The position numbers and the translations under genes are program-made. Source: Sphingomonas sp. AP4-R1 (lineage in GTDB: Bacteria; Pseudomonadota; Alphaproteobacteria; Sphingomonadales; Sphingomonadaceae). Taken from it: a stretch of DNA of 64,000 bases. Under the pieces are notes generated by a model. That model saw only the letters and a list, made by a program, of their open reading frames with translations, ran no database searches and was not told the DNA's origin. Within the stretch, counting starts at the first letter, position 1, and each line of letters begins with the position of its first letter. The DNA is taken from the NCBI RefSeq assembly GCF_013113735.1, contig NZ_CP053346.1, positions 1,750,001 to 1,814,000 on the forward strand. Reading direction: 5' to 3'. Positions 17,982 through 27,255 of this stretch are shown here, piece after piece.

Positions 17982-18764
17982 ATGACGGATCGGGTGGGAA
18001 TGGGCAGCACGGTGGACGCAGTCGGAGCGGTGAAGACGATCAAGGCGGTGGACGCGGGGACGCTGACGGGGCGGCCGCTGCGCTATTTCGATCTCGTGAT
18101 GTGCGCGTTCGTCGTCATCCTGCTCCTGTCGAACATCGTCGGGGCGGAAAAGCGCGCGGTGATCCATTTGCCGTGGATCGGCGACTGGCCGTTCGGTGCG
18201 GGCATCCTGTTCTTCCCCGTCTCCTACGTGATCGATGACGTGCTGACCGAGGTCTATGGCTATGCCCGCGCGCGGCGCGCGGTGTGGGCGGCGTTCGTGG
18301 CGCTGCTGTTCATGGCGGTAATGGAGTGGACGGTGGTCCACCTGCCCGTGGCGGAGGGCTGGAACGGGCAGGCGGCCTATGAGCGCGTGTTCGGCGCGGG
18401 CTGGCGGATCATCGGCGCGTCGCTCTGCGCCTTCTGGGTGGGGGATATCCTCAACAGCTTCGTGCTGGCCAAGATGAAGGTCGCCACCAATGGGCGCTGG
18501 CTGTGGATGCGCACGATCGGCTCGACGATCGTGGGCGAGGGGGCGGACAGCCTGATCTTCTATCCGCTCGCTTTCTATGGCCTGCCCGACTGGCCGGTGG
18601 CGGCGCTGGGCATGGTGATGCTCAGCCAGTTCGTGCTGAAGGTTTCGTGGGAGGTGCTGCTGACGCCTGTGACCTATGCGGTGGTGGGCTTCCTGAAGCG
18701 GCGCGAGGGGATCGACGTGTACGATACGGACACGGATTTCTCGCCGTTTCATGCGCGGGTTTAA
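17982..18764 (+). CDS. Queuosine-precursor transporter, YhhQ/VUT family
   Basis: 260 residues with about six membrane helices. Family marks are the FPVSYVIDDVLTEVYGYARAR segment (shown in pieces: FPVSYVIDDV, LTEVYGYARA), SLCAFWVGDILNSF and RTIGSTIVGEGADSLIFYP. YhhQ-type proteins import queuosine precursors for tRNA modification. ATG at 17982 gives the longest product; ATG 18000 is equally possible, and the first 25 residues are not conserved-looking. It diverges from the tRNA-Arg. Confidence 0.88.
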   Translation: MTDRVGMGSTVDAVGAVKTIKAVDAGTLTGRPLRYFDLVMCAFVVILLLSNIVGAEKRAVIHLPWIGDWPFGAGILFFPVSYVIDDVLTEVYGYARARRAVWAAFVALLFMAVMEWTVVHLPVAEGWNGQAAYERVFGAGWRIIGASLCAFWVGDILNSFVLAKMKVATNGRWLWMRTIGSTIVGEGADSLIFYPLAFYGLPDWPVAALGMVMLSQFVLKVSWEVLLTPVTYAVVGFLKRREGIDVYDTDTDFSPFHARV

Positions 18765-18780
18765 CGTCCGTCCCATTCCC

Positions 18781-18905
18781 CCGTTTGCACTGAGCTTGTC
18801 GAAGCCTGTCCTGAGCGCCTGCCTTGGCAGGCAGGCGAAGGGTGCCATTCTTCCTTCAGCGTTGCGAGAAGAAGAACGGTGCTTCGACAGGCTCAGCACG
18901 AACGG
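18781..18905. repeat. Palindromic repeat of the CTTCGACAGGCTCAG family
   Basis: It begins CCGTTTGCACTGAGCTTGTC followed by GAAGCCTG and ends GCTTCGACAGGCTCAGCACG followed by AACGG, with an inner GCCTGCC/GGCAGGC hairpin. The same design recurs at 56955-57048 and, degenerate, at 26460-26545. It sits between the converging transporter genes and may act as a bidirectional terminator. Confidence 0.85.
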
Positions 18906-18930
18906 GTTTTGGAGTGCGTGCGGCTCGGTC

Positions 18931-19830
18931 TTACTCGTTCGGCAGGCCGTGGGCGGCGGCCTGTAGTTCGGCCGCTGCCGGCGCGCCGCGTTCGCCCAGC
19001 ACGACGACGATGCTGCCGACGATGATCAGCAGGCCGCCGCCGATCAGGCCCACGCCCGCCGGATCGCCGAACAGGGTGATGCCGATGACCGCGCCGATCA
19101 GGGGCTCGATATTGATGAACACGCCCGCCGCCGCGCTGCCGACGCGCGCGGAGCCATAGGCCCAGGCGGCGGTGGCGACGAAGGTGGCCAGCACGCCCTG
19201 GCCGATGATCCCGGCCCACGCGGCGGCGGGAAGCGCCAGCGGCGGGGCGCCGTAGAGCAGCAGCGCGATCGGCAGGATCGTGGCGACCGCGACCAGCACG
19301 GTGACGGCGGGCACGGACATCGGGCTCTTCGTCTCGGGCGCGCGCCGCAACACGATCAGCCAGGCGAGGAACAGCAGGAGCGAGGCGAGCGACATGGCGA
19401 TGCCATAGGGCGTGCCCGCGCCCTCGGGCTTGCCCGCGATCAGCGCGGCGCCGAGCGTGGCGGCGACGACGCCCGCCCAGGAGGTGCGGCTGACCCGCTC
19501 GCGCATCGCCCACGCCGCGATCGCGACCAGAGCGGGCATCGCGCCCACCAGCAAAGCGGCGAGCGATACGGTCACCTGCGTCAGCCCCTCGAACTGGATC
19601 AGGAAGGCAACGCCGTAGAGGAAGCCCGCGAGCAGCACGGGCGGCGAGCGGAACAGGGCGCGCGCCTCGGCGCGGAACGCGAAGGGCAACGCGACGAGGC
19701 TGGCGACGGCGAAACGCAGCAGGATCATGTGCGCGGGGCCGATGTCGCGCAGCGCGAGCTTGCCGAGCGGAAAGCCGAGGCCCCAGCAGAGCCCGGAGAG
19801 GGTGAGTGCGAGGAAGGGGAGGAGGCGCAT
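18931..19830 (-). CDS. EamA/DMT-family transporter
   Basis: About 299 residues with ten hydrophobic segments, arranged as two EamA repeats (MRLLPFLALTLSGLCWGLGF first; SMSLASLLLFLAWLIVL-like start of the second). A typical Pro/Gly signature lies near the end of the second (FINIEPLIGAVIG). These inner-membrane proteins export amino acids or other metabolites. The ATG at 19830 puts the first helix at the N terminus; an upstream ATG at 19866 would add a polar leader. Substrate unknown. The gene stands alone between two repeats. Confidence 0.9.
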   Translation of the reverse strand: MRLLPFLALTLSGLCWGLGFPLGKLALRDIGPAHMILLRFAVASLVALPFAFRAEARALFRSPPVLLAGFLYGVAFLIQFEGLTQVTVSLAALLVGAMPALVAIAAWAMRERVSRTSWAGVVAATLGAALIAGKPEGAGTPYGIAMSLASLLLFLAWLIVLRRAPETKSPMSVPAVTVLVAVATILPIALLLYGAPPLALPAAAWAGIIGQGVLATFVATAAWAYGSARVGSAAAGVFINIEPLIGAVIGITLFGDPAGVGLIGGGLLIIVGSIVVVLGERGAPAAAELQAAAHGLPNE

Positions 19831-19858
19831 GTCCTTATTGCTTTCTTCTGACCCCTTA

Positions 19859-19973
19859 CCGCTCATGCTGAGGAGAGACTGAGCCTGGCGAAGGCTCGTC
19901 TCGAAGCACGGTTAGGAGCATGTCCTTCGAGACGCCGCTTCGGCTTCGCTCAGCGGCTCCTCAGGATGAGCGG
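19859..19973. repeat. Palindromic repeat between EamA gene and purL
   Basis: CCGCTCATGCTGAGGAG at the left matches CTCCTCAGGATGAGCGG at the right as an imperfect inverted pair. Inner segments GTCTCGAAGCAC and GTCCTTCGAGACGCC pair in part. It is about 115 bases, related in style to the other dispersed palindromes, and lies at the purL 3' end. Confidence 0.75.
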
Positions 19974-19994
19974 GGTGGTGCAGGAAAGCGAATG

Positions 19995-22229
19995 TCACCC
20001 CAGCGCCGAATCCGCGCCCATCAGCTTCGGGAAGAAGCCTTCGTGCGCGGTGCGGAGCGTGTCGAGCGAGGCGCAGTGATCGCCCGCGCTGCCTTCGAAG
20101 ATCAGGCGGCGGCCGGCGGTCGTCCGGCCGATCGGCTCGGCTTCGATGCCGGCGGCCTTGGCGCCGGCGAGGAAGCCCAGCAAGGCATGATCGTCGACCG
20201 TGACCACATAGAGGCCCTGATCCTCGGCGAACCACGAGGCGGCGAGGCCGAACGGCTCGGCGCCGTCGATCAGCGCGCCGATATTGCCGGCCAGCGCCAT
20301 CTCCGCGAGCGTGACGGCGAGGCCGCCGTCCGACACGTCGTGACAGGCCGAGATCCAGCCCTGCTCGATGCCGTTGCGGACATAGTCGCCCGTCTTGCGC
20401 TCGGTGGCGAGATCGACCGACGGGGGCGCGCCTTCCTCGCGGCCGTGCAATTCGCGCAGCCACAAGGACTGGCCCAGCTCGCCCTTGCGCGCGCCGACCA
20501 GCAGGATCACGTCGCCGGGATTGCGGAAGCCGACGCCCACGGTGCGCGTCCAGTCCTTGAGCAGGCCGATCGCGCCGATGGCGGGGGTGGGCAGGATGGC
20601 GGAGCCGCCGCCCGTCGCCTTGCTCTCATTGTAGAGGCTGACGTTGCCCGAGACGATCGGGAAGTCGAGCGCGATGCAGGCGTCGCTCATGCCCTCCAGC
20701 GCGCCCACGATCTGGCCCATGATCTCGGGGCGCTGCGGGTTGGCGAAGTTCAGGCAGTTGGTGACGGCGAGCGGGGTCGCGCCCACGGCGGTCAGGTTGC
20801 GCCACGCCTCGGCCACGGCCTGACGCCCGCCCATGACGGGATCGGCGAAGCAGTAACGCGGGGTGCAGTCGGTGGTCATCGCGAGCGCCTTGGCCGTGCC
20901 GTGGACGCGGACGACCGCGGCATCGCCGCCGGGACGCTGGACGGTGTCGGCGCCGACCTGCGTGTCATATTGCTCCCAGATCCAGCGGCGCGAGGCGATG
21001 TCGGGCGAGCCCATCAGCTTCACCAGATCGGCCGCGACATCGACGCATTCGGGGATGTTGGCGAGCGGCGCGGGTGCTGGCGTCGGCACATGCGGGCGAT
21101 CGTAGAGCGGGGCTTCGTCGGCGAGCGGCCCGAGCGGGATGTCGCACACCGTCTCGCCCTTCCAGACGAGCTCCATGCGGCCGGTGTCGGTGACGGTGCC
21201 GATGACGGCGAAGTCCAGCTCCCACTTCTCGAAGATCGCCTTGGCGAAATCCTCGCGGCCGGGCTTCAGCACCATGAGCATGCGCTCCTGGCTTTCCGAC
21301 AGCATCATCTCATAGGGATTCATGCCGGTTTCGCGCTGGGGTACGTCGTCCATGATCAGGCGGATGCCGACGCCGCCCTTCGACGCCATCTCGACCGAGG
21401 AGGAGGTGAGGCCGGCGGCGCCCATGTCCTGAATGGCGACGATCGCGTCGGACGCCATCAGCTCCAGGCAGGCTTCGATCAGCAATTTCTCGGTGAAGGG
21501 ATCGCCCACCTGCACGGTCGGGCGCTTCTCCTCCGAATCCTCGCCGAAATCGGCCGAGGCCATCGTCGCGCCGTGGATGCCGTCGCGGCCGGTCTTGGAG
21601 CCGACATAGACGATCGGATTGCCGACGCCCGAGGCGGCCGAATAGAAGATCTTGTCCGTGTCGGCGATGCCCACCGTCATCGCGTTGACGAGGATGTTGC
21701 CGTCATAGGCCGGGTGGAAATTCACCTCGCCGCCCACGGTCGGCACGCCGACGCAATTGCCGTAGCCGCCGATGCCGTGGACCACGCCCGAGATGAGGTG
21801 CTTCATCTTGGGGTGATCGGGGCGGCCGAAGCGCAGCGCATTGAGATTCGCGATCGGGCGCGCGCCCATCGTGAACACGTCGCGCAGGATGCCGCCCACG
21901 CCCGTCGCCGCACCCTGATAGGGCTCGATGTAGGACGGGTGGTTGTGGCTCTCCATCTTGAAGATGGCGGCCTGCCCGTCGCCGATATCGACGACGCCCG
22001 CATTCTCGCCGGGGCCGCAGATCACCTGCGGGCCCGTCGTCGGGAGCTTCTTCAGGTGGATGCGGCTGGATTTGTAGCTGCAATGCTCGGACCACATGAC
22101 CGAGAAGATGCCCAGCTCCACCAGATTCGGCTCGCGGCCGAGGGCGTGCAGGACGCGCTCATATTCCTCGGGGGAAAAGCCGTGTTCGGCGACGATCTGG
22201 GGCGTGATGGCGGAGGCGGCGCTGGTCAT
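19995..22229 (-). CDS. purL: PurL, FGAM synthase large subunit
   Basis: 744 residues, the short PurL that works with separate PurS and PurQ. It makes formylglycinamidine ribonucleotide from FGAR in purine synthesis. Marks: [12 protein letters not shown] near the N terminus (conserved His), [32 protein letters not shown], and ATP-site segments GGNAVVRVHG-like near 440. purS and purQ are not adjacent, so they are encoded elsewhere. The protein is complete from ATG 22229 and follows no operon partner. Confidence 0.96.
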   Translation of the reverse strand: MTSAASAITPQIVAEHGFSPEEYERVLHALGREPNLVELGIFSVMWSEHCSYKSSRIHLKKLPTTGPQVICGPGENAGVVDIGDGQAAIFKMESHNHPSYIEPYQGAATGVGGILRDVFTMGARPIANLNALRFGRPDHPKMKHLISGVVHGIGGYGNCVGVPTVGGEVNFHPAYDGNILVNAMTVGIADTDKIFYSAASGVGNPIVYVGSKTGRDGIHGATMASADFGEDSEEKRPTVQVGDPFTEKLLIEACLELMASDAIVAIQDMGAAGLTSSSVEMASKGGVGIRLIMDDVPQRETGMNPYEMMLSESQERMLMVLKPGREDFAKAIFEKWELDFAVIGTVTDTGRMELVWKGETVCDIPLGPLADEAPLYDRPHVPTPAPAPLANIPECVDVAADLVKLMGSPDIASRRWIWEQYDTQVGADTVQRPGGDAAVVRVHGTAKALAMTTDCTPRYCFADPVMGGRQAVAEAWRNLTAVGATPLAVTNCLNFANPQRPEIMGQIVGALEGMSDACIALDFPIVSGNVSLYNESKATGGGSAILPTPAIGAIGLLKDWTRTVGVGFRNPGDVILLVGARKGELGQSLWLRELHGREEGAPPSVDLATERKTGDYVRNGIEQGWISACHDVSDGGLAVTLAEMALAGNIGALIDGAEPFGLAASWFAEDQGLYVVTVDDHALLGFLAGAKAAGIEAEPIGRTTAGRRLIFEGSAGDHCASLDTLRTAHEGFFPKLMGADSALG

Positions 22230-22262
22230 GGAAGGGGCCGATAGCGGAGCCTGCGGCGCTTG

Positions 22263-23093
22263 TCAGCGTGGTGCGTGATAGGCGGCGACATGCGCGCGCA
22301 CGCGGGCCTCATCTTCGGGCGACACGGCATTGTAGACGAGCATGCCGAGATCGGGCCGGCCATCGACCGAGAAATGCGAATATTCGAACTGGATCGGGCC
22401 CAGCACCGGATGATGGAGCCGCTTGAGCCCGTCGCCCTGCGCGTTCACCTCATTGTCGCGCCAGAGCCTCGCGAAATCGGTGCTGGTGCGGCACATCTCC
22501 TCCACCAGTTGCTCAATCTCGGCCGTGGCGCCCGCGCGGACCGCATCGGCGCGGAAGGCGGCGACCACATAGCGGGCCACGCTCAGCCAATCGTCCTGAG
22601 AGGCGCGCACGCGGCTGTTGCCGAACATCAGGCGCAGGATGTTGCGCTGGGCAGGCTCCAGCAATTGGTAATCGGTGAGGATCGCGGCGGCCGCGCGATT
22701 CCAGGCGATCACGTCCCATGTGGCGGTCTTCACGATGGCGGGGCTCGCCTCCAGCGCATCCAGCACGCGCTGGAGGCGAGGGGTGACCCCATCGGTGGCG
22801 CGATAATGGACTTCGGGCGGGCGGCCGAGGCCGAGCATGAACAGATGCTCGCGCTCCGGCTCGGTCAGCATCAGGCCGTTCGCGATCCGGTTGAGGACGT
22901 CGGCGGAGGGTGCGCCGCCGCGCCCCTGCTCCAGCCAGGTGTACCAGGTGGCGCTGATATTGGCGCGCTGGGCGACCTCCTCGCGGCGCAGGCCCGGCGT
23001 GCGGCGGCGGGTGGCGGGCAGGCCGAGCGCGACCGGATCGAGCCGGATGCGGCGATCCTTCAGATAGGTGCCGAGCGCGTTCACGGTCGCCAT
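22263..23093 (-). CDS. HTH regulator with MmyB-like ligand domain
   Basis: About 276 residues. The N-terminal XRE-type HTH (TPGLRREEVAQRANISATWY and the WLEQGRG turn) and the following domain (DVIAWNRAAAAIL ... FGNSRVR ... DWLSVARYVVAAFRADA) match the MmyB-like transcription-factor family, whose C-terminal domain is PAS-like. The start chosen is ATG 23093 (MATVNALGTYLKDRR); upstream in-frame residues lack this pattern. It diverges from the reductase gene at 23195, the usual arrangement for such regulators and their targets. Confidence 0.88.
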   Translation of the reverse strand: MATVNALGTYLKDRRIRLDPVALGLPATRRRTPGLRREEVAQRANISATWYTWLEQGRGGAPSADVLNRIANGLMLTEPEREHLFMLGLGRPPEVHYRATDGVTPRLQRVLDALEASPAIVKTATWDVIAWNRAAAAILTDYQLLEPAQRNILRLMFGNSRVRASQDDWLSVARYVVAAFRADAVRAGATAEIEQLVEEMCRTSTDFARLWRDNEVNAQGDGLKRLHHPVLGPIQFEYSHFSVDGRPDLGMLVYNAVSPEDEARVRAHVAAYHAPR

Positions 23094-23194
23094 GAGGAGC
23101 CGATCCTGTTGATCATTATACCGGGATAAAGTCCCATCTTTAACGGGATGAAGCCTAGGCCGACATGCGCCTCCGGACAAGGACGGAGACGAAG

Positions 23195-24088
23195 ATGCGT
23201 ATATTCGTGACGGGCGCGACCGGGTTCATCGGCAGCCGGGTGGTGACCGATCTGATCGGAGCGGGCCATCAGGTGATCGGTGCCGCACGGTCGGACGAGG
23301 GGGCGGACAGGCTGCGCGCGGCCGGGGCGGAGGTGCATATCGGCACATTGGAGGAGCCGGCGGGGCTGGCCGCCGGGGCCGAGCAGGCGGACGGCGTGAT
23401 CCACACGGCTTTCGATCATGATTTCTCGAACTTCCTGGCCAATTGCGAGAAGGACCGGCGCGTGATCGCGGCGCTGGGCGACGTGCTGAAGGGGAGCGAT
23501 CGGCCGCTGCTGATCACCTCCGGCGTCGGCATGGGTATCGCAGCGCCGGGCGAACTGGCGCGGGAGGACGTGTTCAACACCGAACATCCCAATCCGCGTA
23601 TCGCCTCCGAACTGGCGGGCGCCGCTTTGCTGGATCAGGGGCTGAACGTGGCCGTCGTGCGCCTGCCGCAGGTGCATGACACGGAACGGCAGGGGTTGAT
23701 CACCTATTCGGTGATGCTGGCCCGCGAGAAGGGCGTCTCGGCTTATGTGGGCGAAGGGCGCACGCGCTGGTCGGCCGCGCCCGTGGCGGATGTGGCGCGC
23801 CTCTATCGGCTGGCGCTGGAAAAGGCGCAGCCCGGCGCACGCTATCATGCCGTGGCGGAGGAAGGCGTGTCGGCGCGTGAGATTGCCGAAATCCTGGGGC
23901 GGGGGCTGGGCATTCCGGTGGTGTCGCTGCCGAAGGAGGAGGCGATGGCGCATTTCGGCTGGATGGGCATGTTCGCCGATCTGGACCTGCCCGCCTCCAG
24001 CGCCTGGACGCGCGAGGCGCTGGGCTGGGCACCCACCGGCCCGAGTCTCGCCGCCGATTTGGAAGGCATGTTCGGCCTGAACGGGTGA
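23195..24088 (+). CDS. NAD(P)-binding epimerase/reductase (atypical SDR)
   Basis: 297 residues with the Rossmann loop GATGFIGSRVV at residues 7-17 and an SDR-like core (TSGVGMG, RLPQVHD) lacking the classical YxxxK. This fits the extended or atypical SDR group of NAD-dependent epimerases. ATG 23195 has GGAGA five bases upstream. The gene is divergent from the MmyB-like regulator. GGGA-TCCC-GGGA blocks in the 101-base gap (23132-23150 region) may be its operator. The substrate is unknown. Confidence 0.87.
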   Translation: MRIFVTGATGFIGSRVVTDLIGAGHQVIGAARSDEGADRLRAAGAEVHIGTLEEPAGLAAGAEQADGVIHTAFDHDFSNFLANCEKDRRVIAALGDVLKGSDRPLLITSGVGMGIAAPGELAREDVFNTEHPNPRIASELAGAALLDQGLNVAVVRLPQVHDTERQGLITYSVMLAREKGVSAYVGEGRTRWSAAPVADVARLYRLALEKAQPGARYHAVAEEGVSAREIAEILGRGLGIPVVSLPKEEAMAHFGWMGMFADLDLPASSAWTREALGWAPTGPSLAADLEGMFGLNG

Positions 24089-24136
24089 CCGCCGCCCCGG
24101 AAATTGCGTCAGCAATACTTTCTTACTTCCGACGTG

Positions 24137-24153
24137 TTGCGGATCAGTCGCAA
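24137..24153. promoter_or_regulatory. Dyad TTGCG-N7-CGCAA upstream of the TonB receptor
   Basis: TTGCGGATCAGTCGCAA is an inverted repeat with five-base arms, followed by AATAGCATT, 131 bases before the receptor start. Iron-responsive operators (Fur/Irr type) are dyads of this general size in front of siderophore receptors. The regulator is inferred from context only. Confidence 0.35.
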
Positions 24154-24283
24154 TAGCATTAATCGGCGGTCAAGGGCGGTGACACGTCCGATTTCCGGGG
24201 GAGTGAGCCATTTTCTCCCTCGGGCTTGCCTCATCGCTGCATGCGCGGCGCGCTGACGTGCGCCCGCATCGCAGGATCCGCTT

Positions 24284-26389
24284 TTGCCCCGTCTTTCGCT
24301 TTCGCTTGTCGCCGCTCTCGGCATGGCCGCTCCCGGCCAGGCCGCCGATCTCGCCGCCGCCGGGGAGCAGACCGACGACATCATCGTCAGCGGCCGCGCG
24401 GGCAAACTCTACCGCACCGACACGACCGAGATCGGGCGCGGCGCCGCCGATCCGCTCGATATCCCGCAATCGGTGCAGATCCTCACCGCCGATCTGATCC
24501 GCGACCAGGGCGCGCGCGACATAACCGATCTCTATCGCAACGTGGCGGGCGTGAGCGCGAGCCAATATGCGACCGTCACCTATCGCGGCTTCCGGCAGGA
24601 CGGCTCCTTCTACGATGGCCTGCGCGGCGATCCGTTTCAGGGGTTCGCGGTGCCGAGCCTGTTCAGCATCGAGCGGGTCGAGTTCCTGAAGGGGCCGGTG
24701 GGGATGCTGTACGGCGCCAGCGCGCCGGGCGGCATGATCAATTATGTGACGAAGAAGCCGCTCGACCATTTCGCGGCCTCGCTGCGCGCGATCGGGGGCA
24801 ATTTCAGCCGCTATGGCGCTTCGGGCGAAGTGACGGGTCCGCTCGACACGGATGGCGTGTTCGCGGGGCGGCTGGGCGCCTTCTACGAGAATCTCCACAC
24901 GATCCAGACGAATAGCCGCAGCCAGTCCTTCGTGGCGGATGGCGGCCTGGCGACGCGGCTGGGGCCGGATACCAAGCTGACGACGCAGCTGACCCATTTC
25001 CGCCAGCATCTGCCGGGGCGGTTCCGCGGCATTCCGCTGGATGCGAACGGCGATTTCGCGGCCGACCGCACATGGAATCACCTGGAGCCGACCGACTTTT
25101 CCAAGCTGAACGGCACGGTCGCGCAGGCGCGGCTGGATCACAAGGCGAGCGATGCGCTGTCGTTCAATCTCTCGTCGCGCTGGTTCCGCTATCGCGAGCA
25201 TCAGGAATATCACGAGCCGCGCCCGGTGACGGACAGCGACGGCGACGGCATCCTCGATACGGTGCCGCGCGAATATCGCAGCCAGCGTTACGATATCGAG
25301 GGCGTGACGGTGGTGGGGACCGTCACCGCGACATTCGACACGGGGCCGTTGCGCCACACGATCACGGCGGGCGGCGACTGGTATTGGCAGCGCTCGCAGC
25401 TGGACAGCATCGCGGTGCGCGCGGGCGTATCCTCCCTGTCGCTGCAGGATCCGGTCTACGGGCAGACGTCGCGCGCCGATTATGATTTCAGCACGGGCAC
25501 GCCCGAACGCGCGGATACGCGCTCGCACCGTTACGGCGTCTACGCGCAGGATCAGATCGATATCGGGCGCTTCATCTTCGTGGGCGGCGTGCGCGAGGAC
25601 TGGTTCGACGACAGCGATCCCGCCGCCGGCCAGCCGCGCGAGGCGGGCAGGCGCACCAGCTGGCGCACGGGCGCGATCTACAAGCCGATGAAACGCGTGT
25701 CGCTCTATGCCAGTTACTCGCAGAGCTTCGAGCCGCAATCGCCCAGCAGCCAGAACCCCGCCGTCGGCGGTCCGTTCGCGCCGGTGGCGAGCCAGCAGGT
25801 GGAAGCGGGCGTGAAGGGCGAGTTTCTGGGCGGCGCGCTCCAGCCGACGCTGGCCGTCTATCGGATCGTGCGGCGCGGGATCGTACAGGCCGATCCCGAT
25901 CTGCCGCCCGTGAACGGCGTCGACCAGCTTTCGCCGGTGGGCGAAGTGACGAGCAAGGGCGTCGAGGCGACCTTGGCCGCCGACATCACGCGCGACTGGG
26001 TCGTCACCGCCAATTACGCCTATAATGACGCGCGCATCACCGACAGCGCGCCGGGCGCCGCGATCGACAATTCGGTGGGCGGGCGATTCCCCAATGCGCC
26101 CCAGCATCAGGCGGGGCTGTGGTCACGCTATCAGGTGCGGCGCCTGGATGCGGCGATCGCGCTGGGCGGACAATATGTGTCGAGCCAGCTCGCCCGCAGC
26201 GGCACGCGCATGCACGGCTTCACCATCTTCGACGCGAGCATCACCAAGAGTCTGGGCTTTGCCGACGTGATGGTGCGCGTCGAGAATATCTTCGACAAGG
26301 CCTACGCCACCTCGGCCTTCGATGCGCGGCGCGGCGCCTTCGTCGGGCGGGCGCGGACGGTGTTCGTGGAGTTGCGGCGGGACTTTTGA
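24284..26389 (+). CDS. TonB-dependent siderophore receptor
   Basis: 701 residues. A signal peptide (PRLSLSLVAALGMAAPGQA) ends at an AxA-type site. A plug domain holds IPQSVQILT, DLYRNVAGV, YRGFRQDG and IERVEFLKGPVGMLYG. A 22-strand-type barrel ends in Phe (VELRRDF), as outer-membrane proteins do. Members bind ferric siderophores and import them using TonB energy. No STN signalling domain is present. The only in-frame start after a stop at 24254 is TTG 24284, which fits the signal peptide. No synthesis or ABC transport genes are adjacent. Confidence 0.93.
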   Translation: MPRLSLSLVAALGMAAPGQAADLAAAGEQTDDIIVSGRAGKLYRTDTTEIGRGAADPLDIPQSVQILTADLIRDQGARDITDLYRNVAGVSASQYATVTYRGFRQDGSFYDGLRGDPFQGFAVPSLFSIERVEFLKGPVGMLYGASAPGGMINYVTKKPLDHFAASLRAIGGNFSRYGASGEVTGPLDTDGVFAGRLGAFYENLHTIQTNSRSQSFVADGGLATRLGPDTKLTTQLTHFRQHLPGRFRGIPLDANGDFAADRTWNHLEPTDFSKLNGTVAQARLDHKASDALSFNLSSRWFRYREHQEYHEPRPVTDSDGDGILDTVPREYRSQRYDIEGVTVVGTVTATFDTGPLRHTITAGGDWYWQRSQLDSIAVRAGVSSLSLQDPVYGQTSRADYDFSTGTPERADTRSHRYGVYAQDQIDIGRFIFVGGVREDWFDDSDPAAGQPREAGRRTSWRTGAIYKPMKRVSLYASYSQSFEPQSPSSQNPAVGGPFAPVASQQVEAGVKGEFLGGALQPTLAVYRIVRRGIVQADPDLPPVNGVDQLSPVGEVTSKGVEATLAADITRDWVVTANYAYNDARITDSAPGAAIDNSVGGRFPNAPQHQAGLWSRYQVRRLDAAIALGGQYVSSQLARSGTRMHGFTIFDASITKSLGFADVMVRVENIFDKAYATSAFDARRGAFVGRARTVFVELRRDF

Positions 26390-26459
26390 GGGGGGGGATC
26401 CGCCGTCCCGGTTCCGCTTCTGCCGAGAGGTCGACCGAAAGATCGGCGCCCTCATCAAT

Positions 26460-26545
26460 CCGTTCGTGCTGAGCGAAGTTAAAGCACCGGCTGCACACGA
26501 CACCGCTTGAAGCACGTCCTTCGACTTCGCTCAGGACGAGCGGAG
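26460..26545. repeat. Degenerate palindromic repeat downstream of the receptor
   Basis: It runs from CCGTTCGTGCTGAGCGAAG to CTTCGCTCAGGACGAGCGG, matching as an imperfect inverted pair around about 50 bases. It is a worn copy of the CTTCGACAGGCTCAG family. The remaining sequence from 26390 to 26646 holds nothing else I recognise. Confidence 0.65.
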
Positions 26546-26646
26546 AATGTGAGACTTGCAGGATGCGACCGCGCTTTCAGGATAAGCGGGCGGTAGGTCT
26601 GAAGATTGCTTCAGGACGCGATCAGCACCGGACGCCTCCCCAATGC

Positions 26647-26674
26647 AAAACGGGCGGGGATCGCTCCCCGCCCG
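26647..26674 (-). terminator. Intrinsic terminator of the lipoprotein gene
   Basis: A perfect ten-base stem (CGGGCGGGGA/TCCCCGCCCG) with a four-base loop is followed on the minus strand by TTTTGC. It lies 27 bases beyond the stop codon at 26701, in the right orientation for that gene. Confidence 0.8.
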
Positions 26675-26700
26675 CTCATGCCCTTGAAGGGGGTGACGGA

Positions 26701-27081
26701 TCAGACGTTGCAGGCCTGGGCGCTGCCGCCGGGCTTCTTGACGGTGACTTCCTTCGCGTCGGGCGTGCCCGTCAGCTCATAGTCGCTGCCGACGAAGGGC
26801 TGGCCGGCGGCCGGAGCGGCGAGCGAGATCGGCTCGCCGACCTTCTTCGGGCGGATGTTGGCGGTCACGCCGTCGTTGAACCAGTCGATCGAGACGACGC
26901 TGTTGTCCTTGCAGCGATAGGTGACGCTCGCGAGCATCGCGGGCGGCAGCTTCACCGGCGGAGCGGCCTTCACCTTCTCCGCGTCGGGATCCATCAGGTT
27001 TCCAGCGGTGATGGTTTCCGGCTTGCCGCACGCGGAGAGCAGCAGGGCAAGAGCGATGGGGGCGAGGACGATCTTCTGCAT
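26701..27081 (-). CDS. Lipoprotein, MliC-like lysozyme inhibitor candidate
   Basis: 126 residues. The lipobox LLSAC follows MQKIVLAPIALALLLSAC, so it is probably an acylated lipoprotein. The mature part carries VTYRCKDNSVVSIDWFNDGV and then a small beta domain with GSDYELTG. That pattern (YxC, then alternating strands, then SGxxY-like) resembles MliC/PliC inhibitors of C-type lysozyme. A second Cys (AQACNV) at the C terminus could pair with the first, as in that family. The start is ATG 27081 rather than 27129, because only this places the lipobox correctly. The function is inferred from pattern. Confidence 0.72.
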   Translation of the reverse strand: MQKIVLAPIALALLLSACGKPETITAGNLMDPDAEKVKAAPPVKLPPAMLASVTYRCKDNSVVSIDWFNDGVTANIRPKKVGEPISLAAPAAGQPFVGSDYELTGTPDAKEVTVKKPGGSAQACNV

Positions 27082-27255
27082 GGCCTGTTCTTTTGCGGGC
27101 CGTGAACGGATCGTCAAGCGGGGTATCACGCAATCGCAACATTTTTGCTGCGGACGCGCTGAAAAACAGGGCCGAAGCGAGACGATAGGCGGAGTTTCCG
27201 GCAGTGAAGGCGAGGCTTCTTGCCGGAGGCGGCGCCTCTGCTATCTGCCTTGGCG

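Noticed and set aside
24226..24915. Frame with an ATG upstream of the TonB receptor as its true start
   Set aside because: It is in another frame and gives Arg-rich nonsense, whereas TTG 24284 gives a signal peptide and the correct plug domain.
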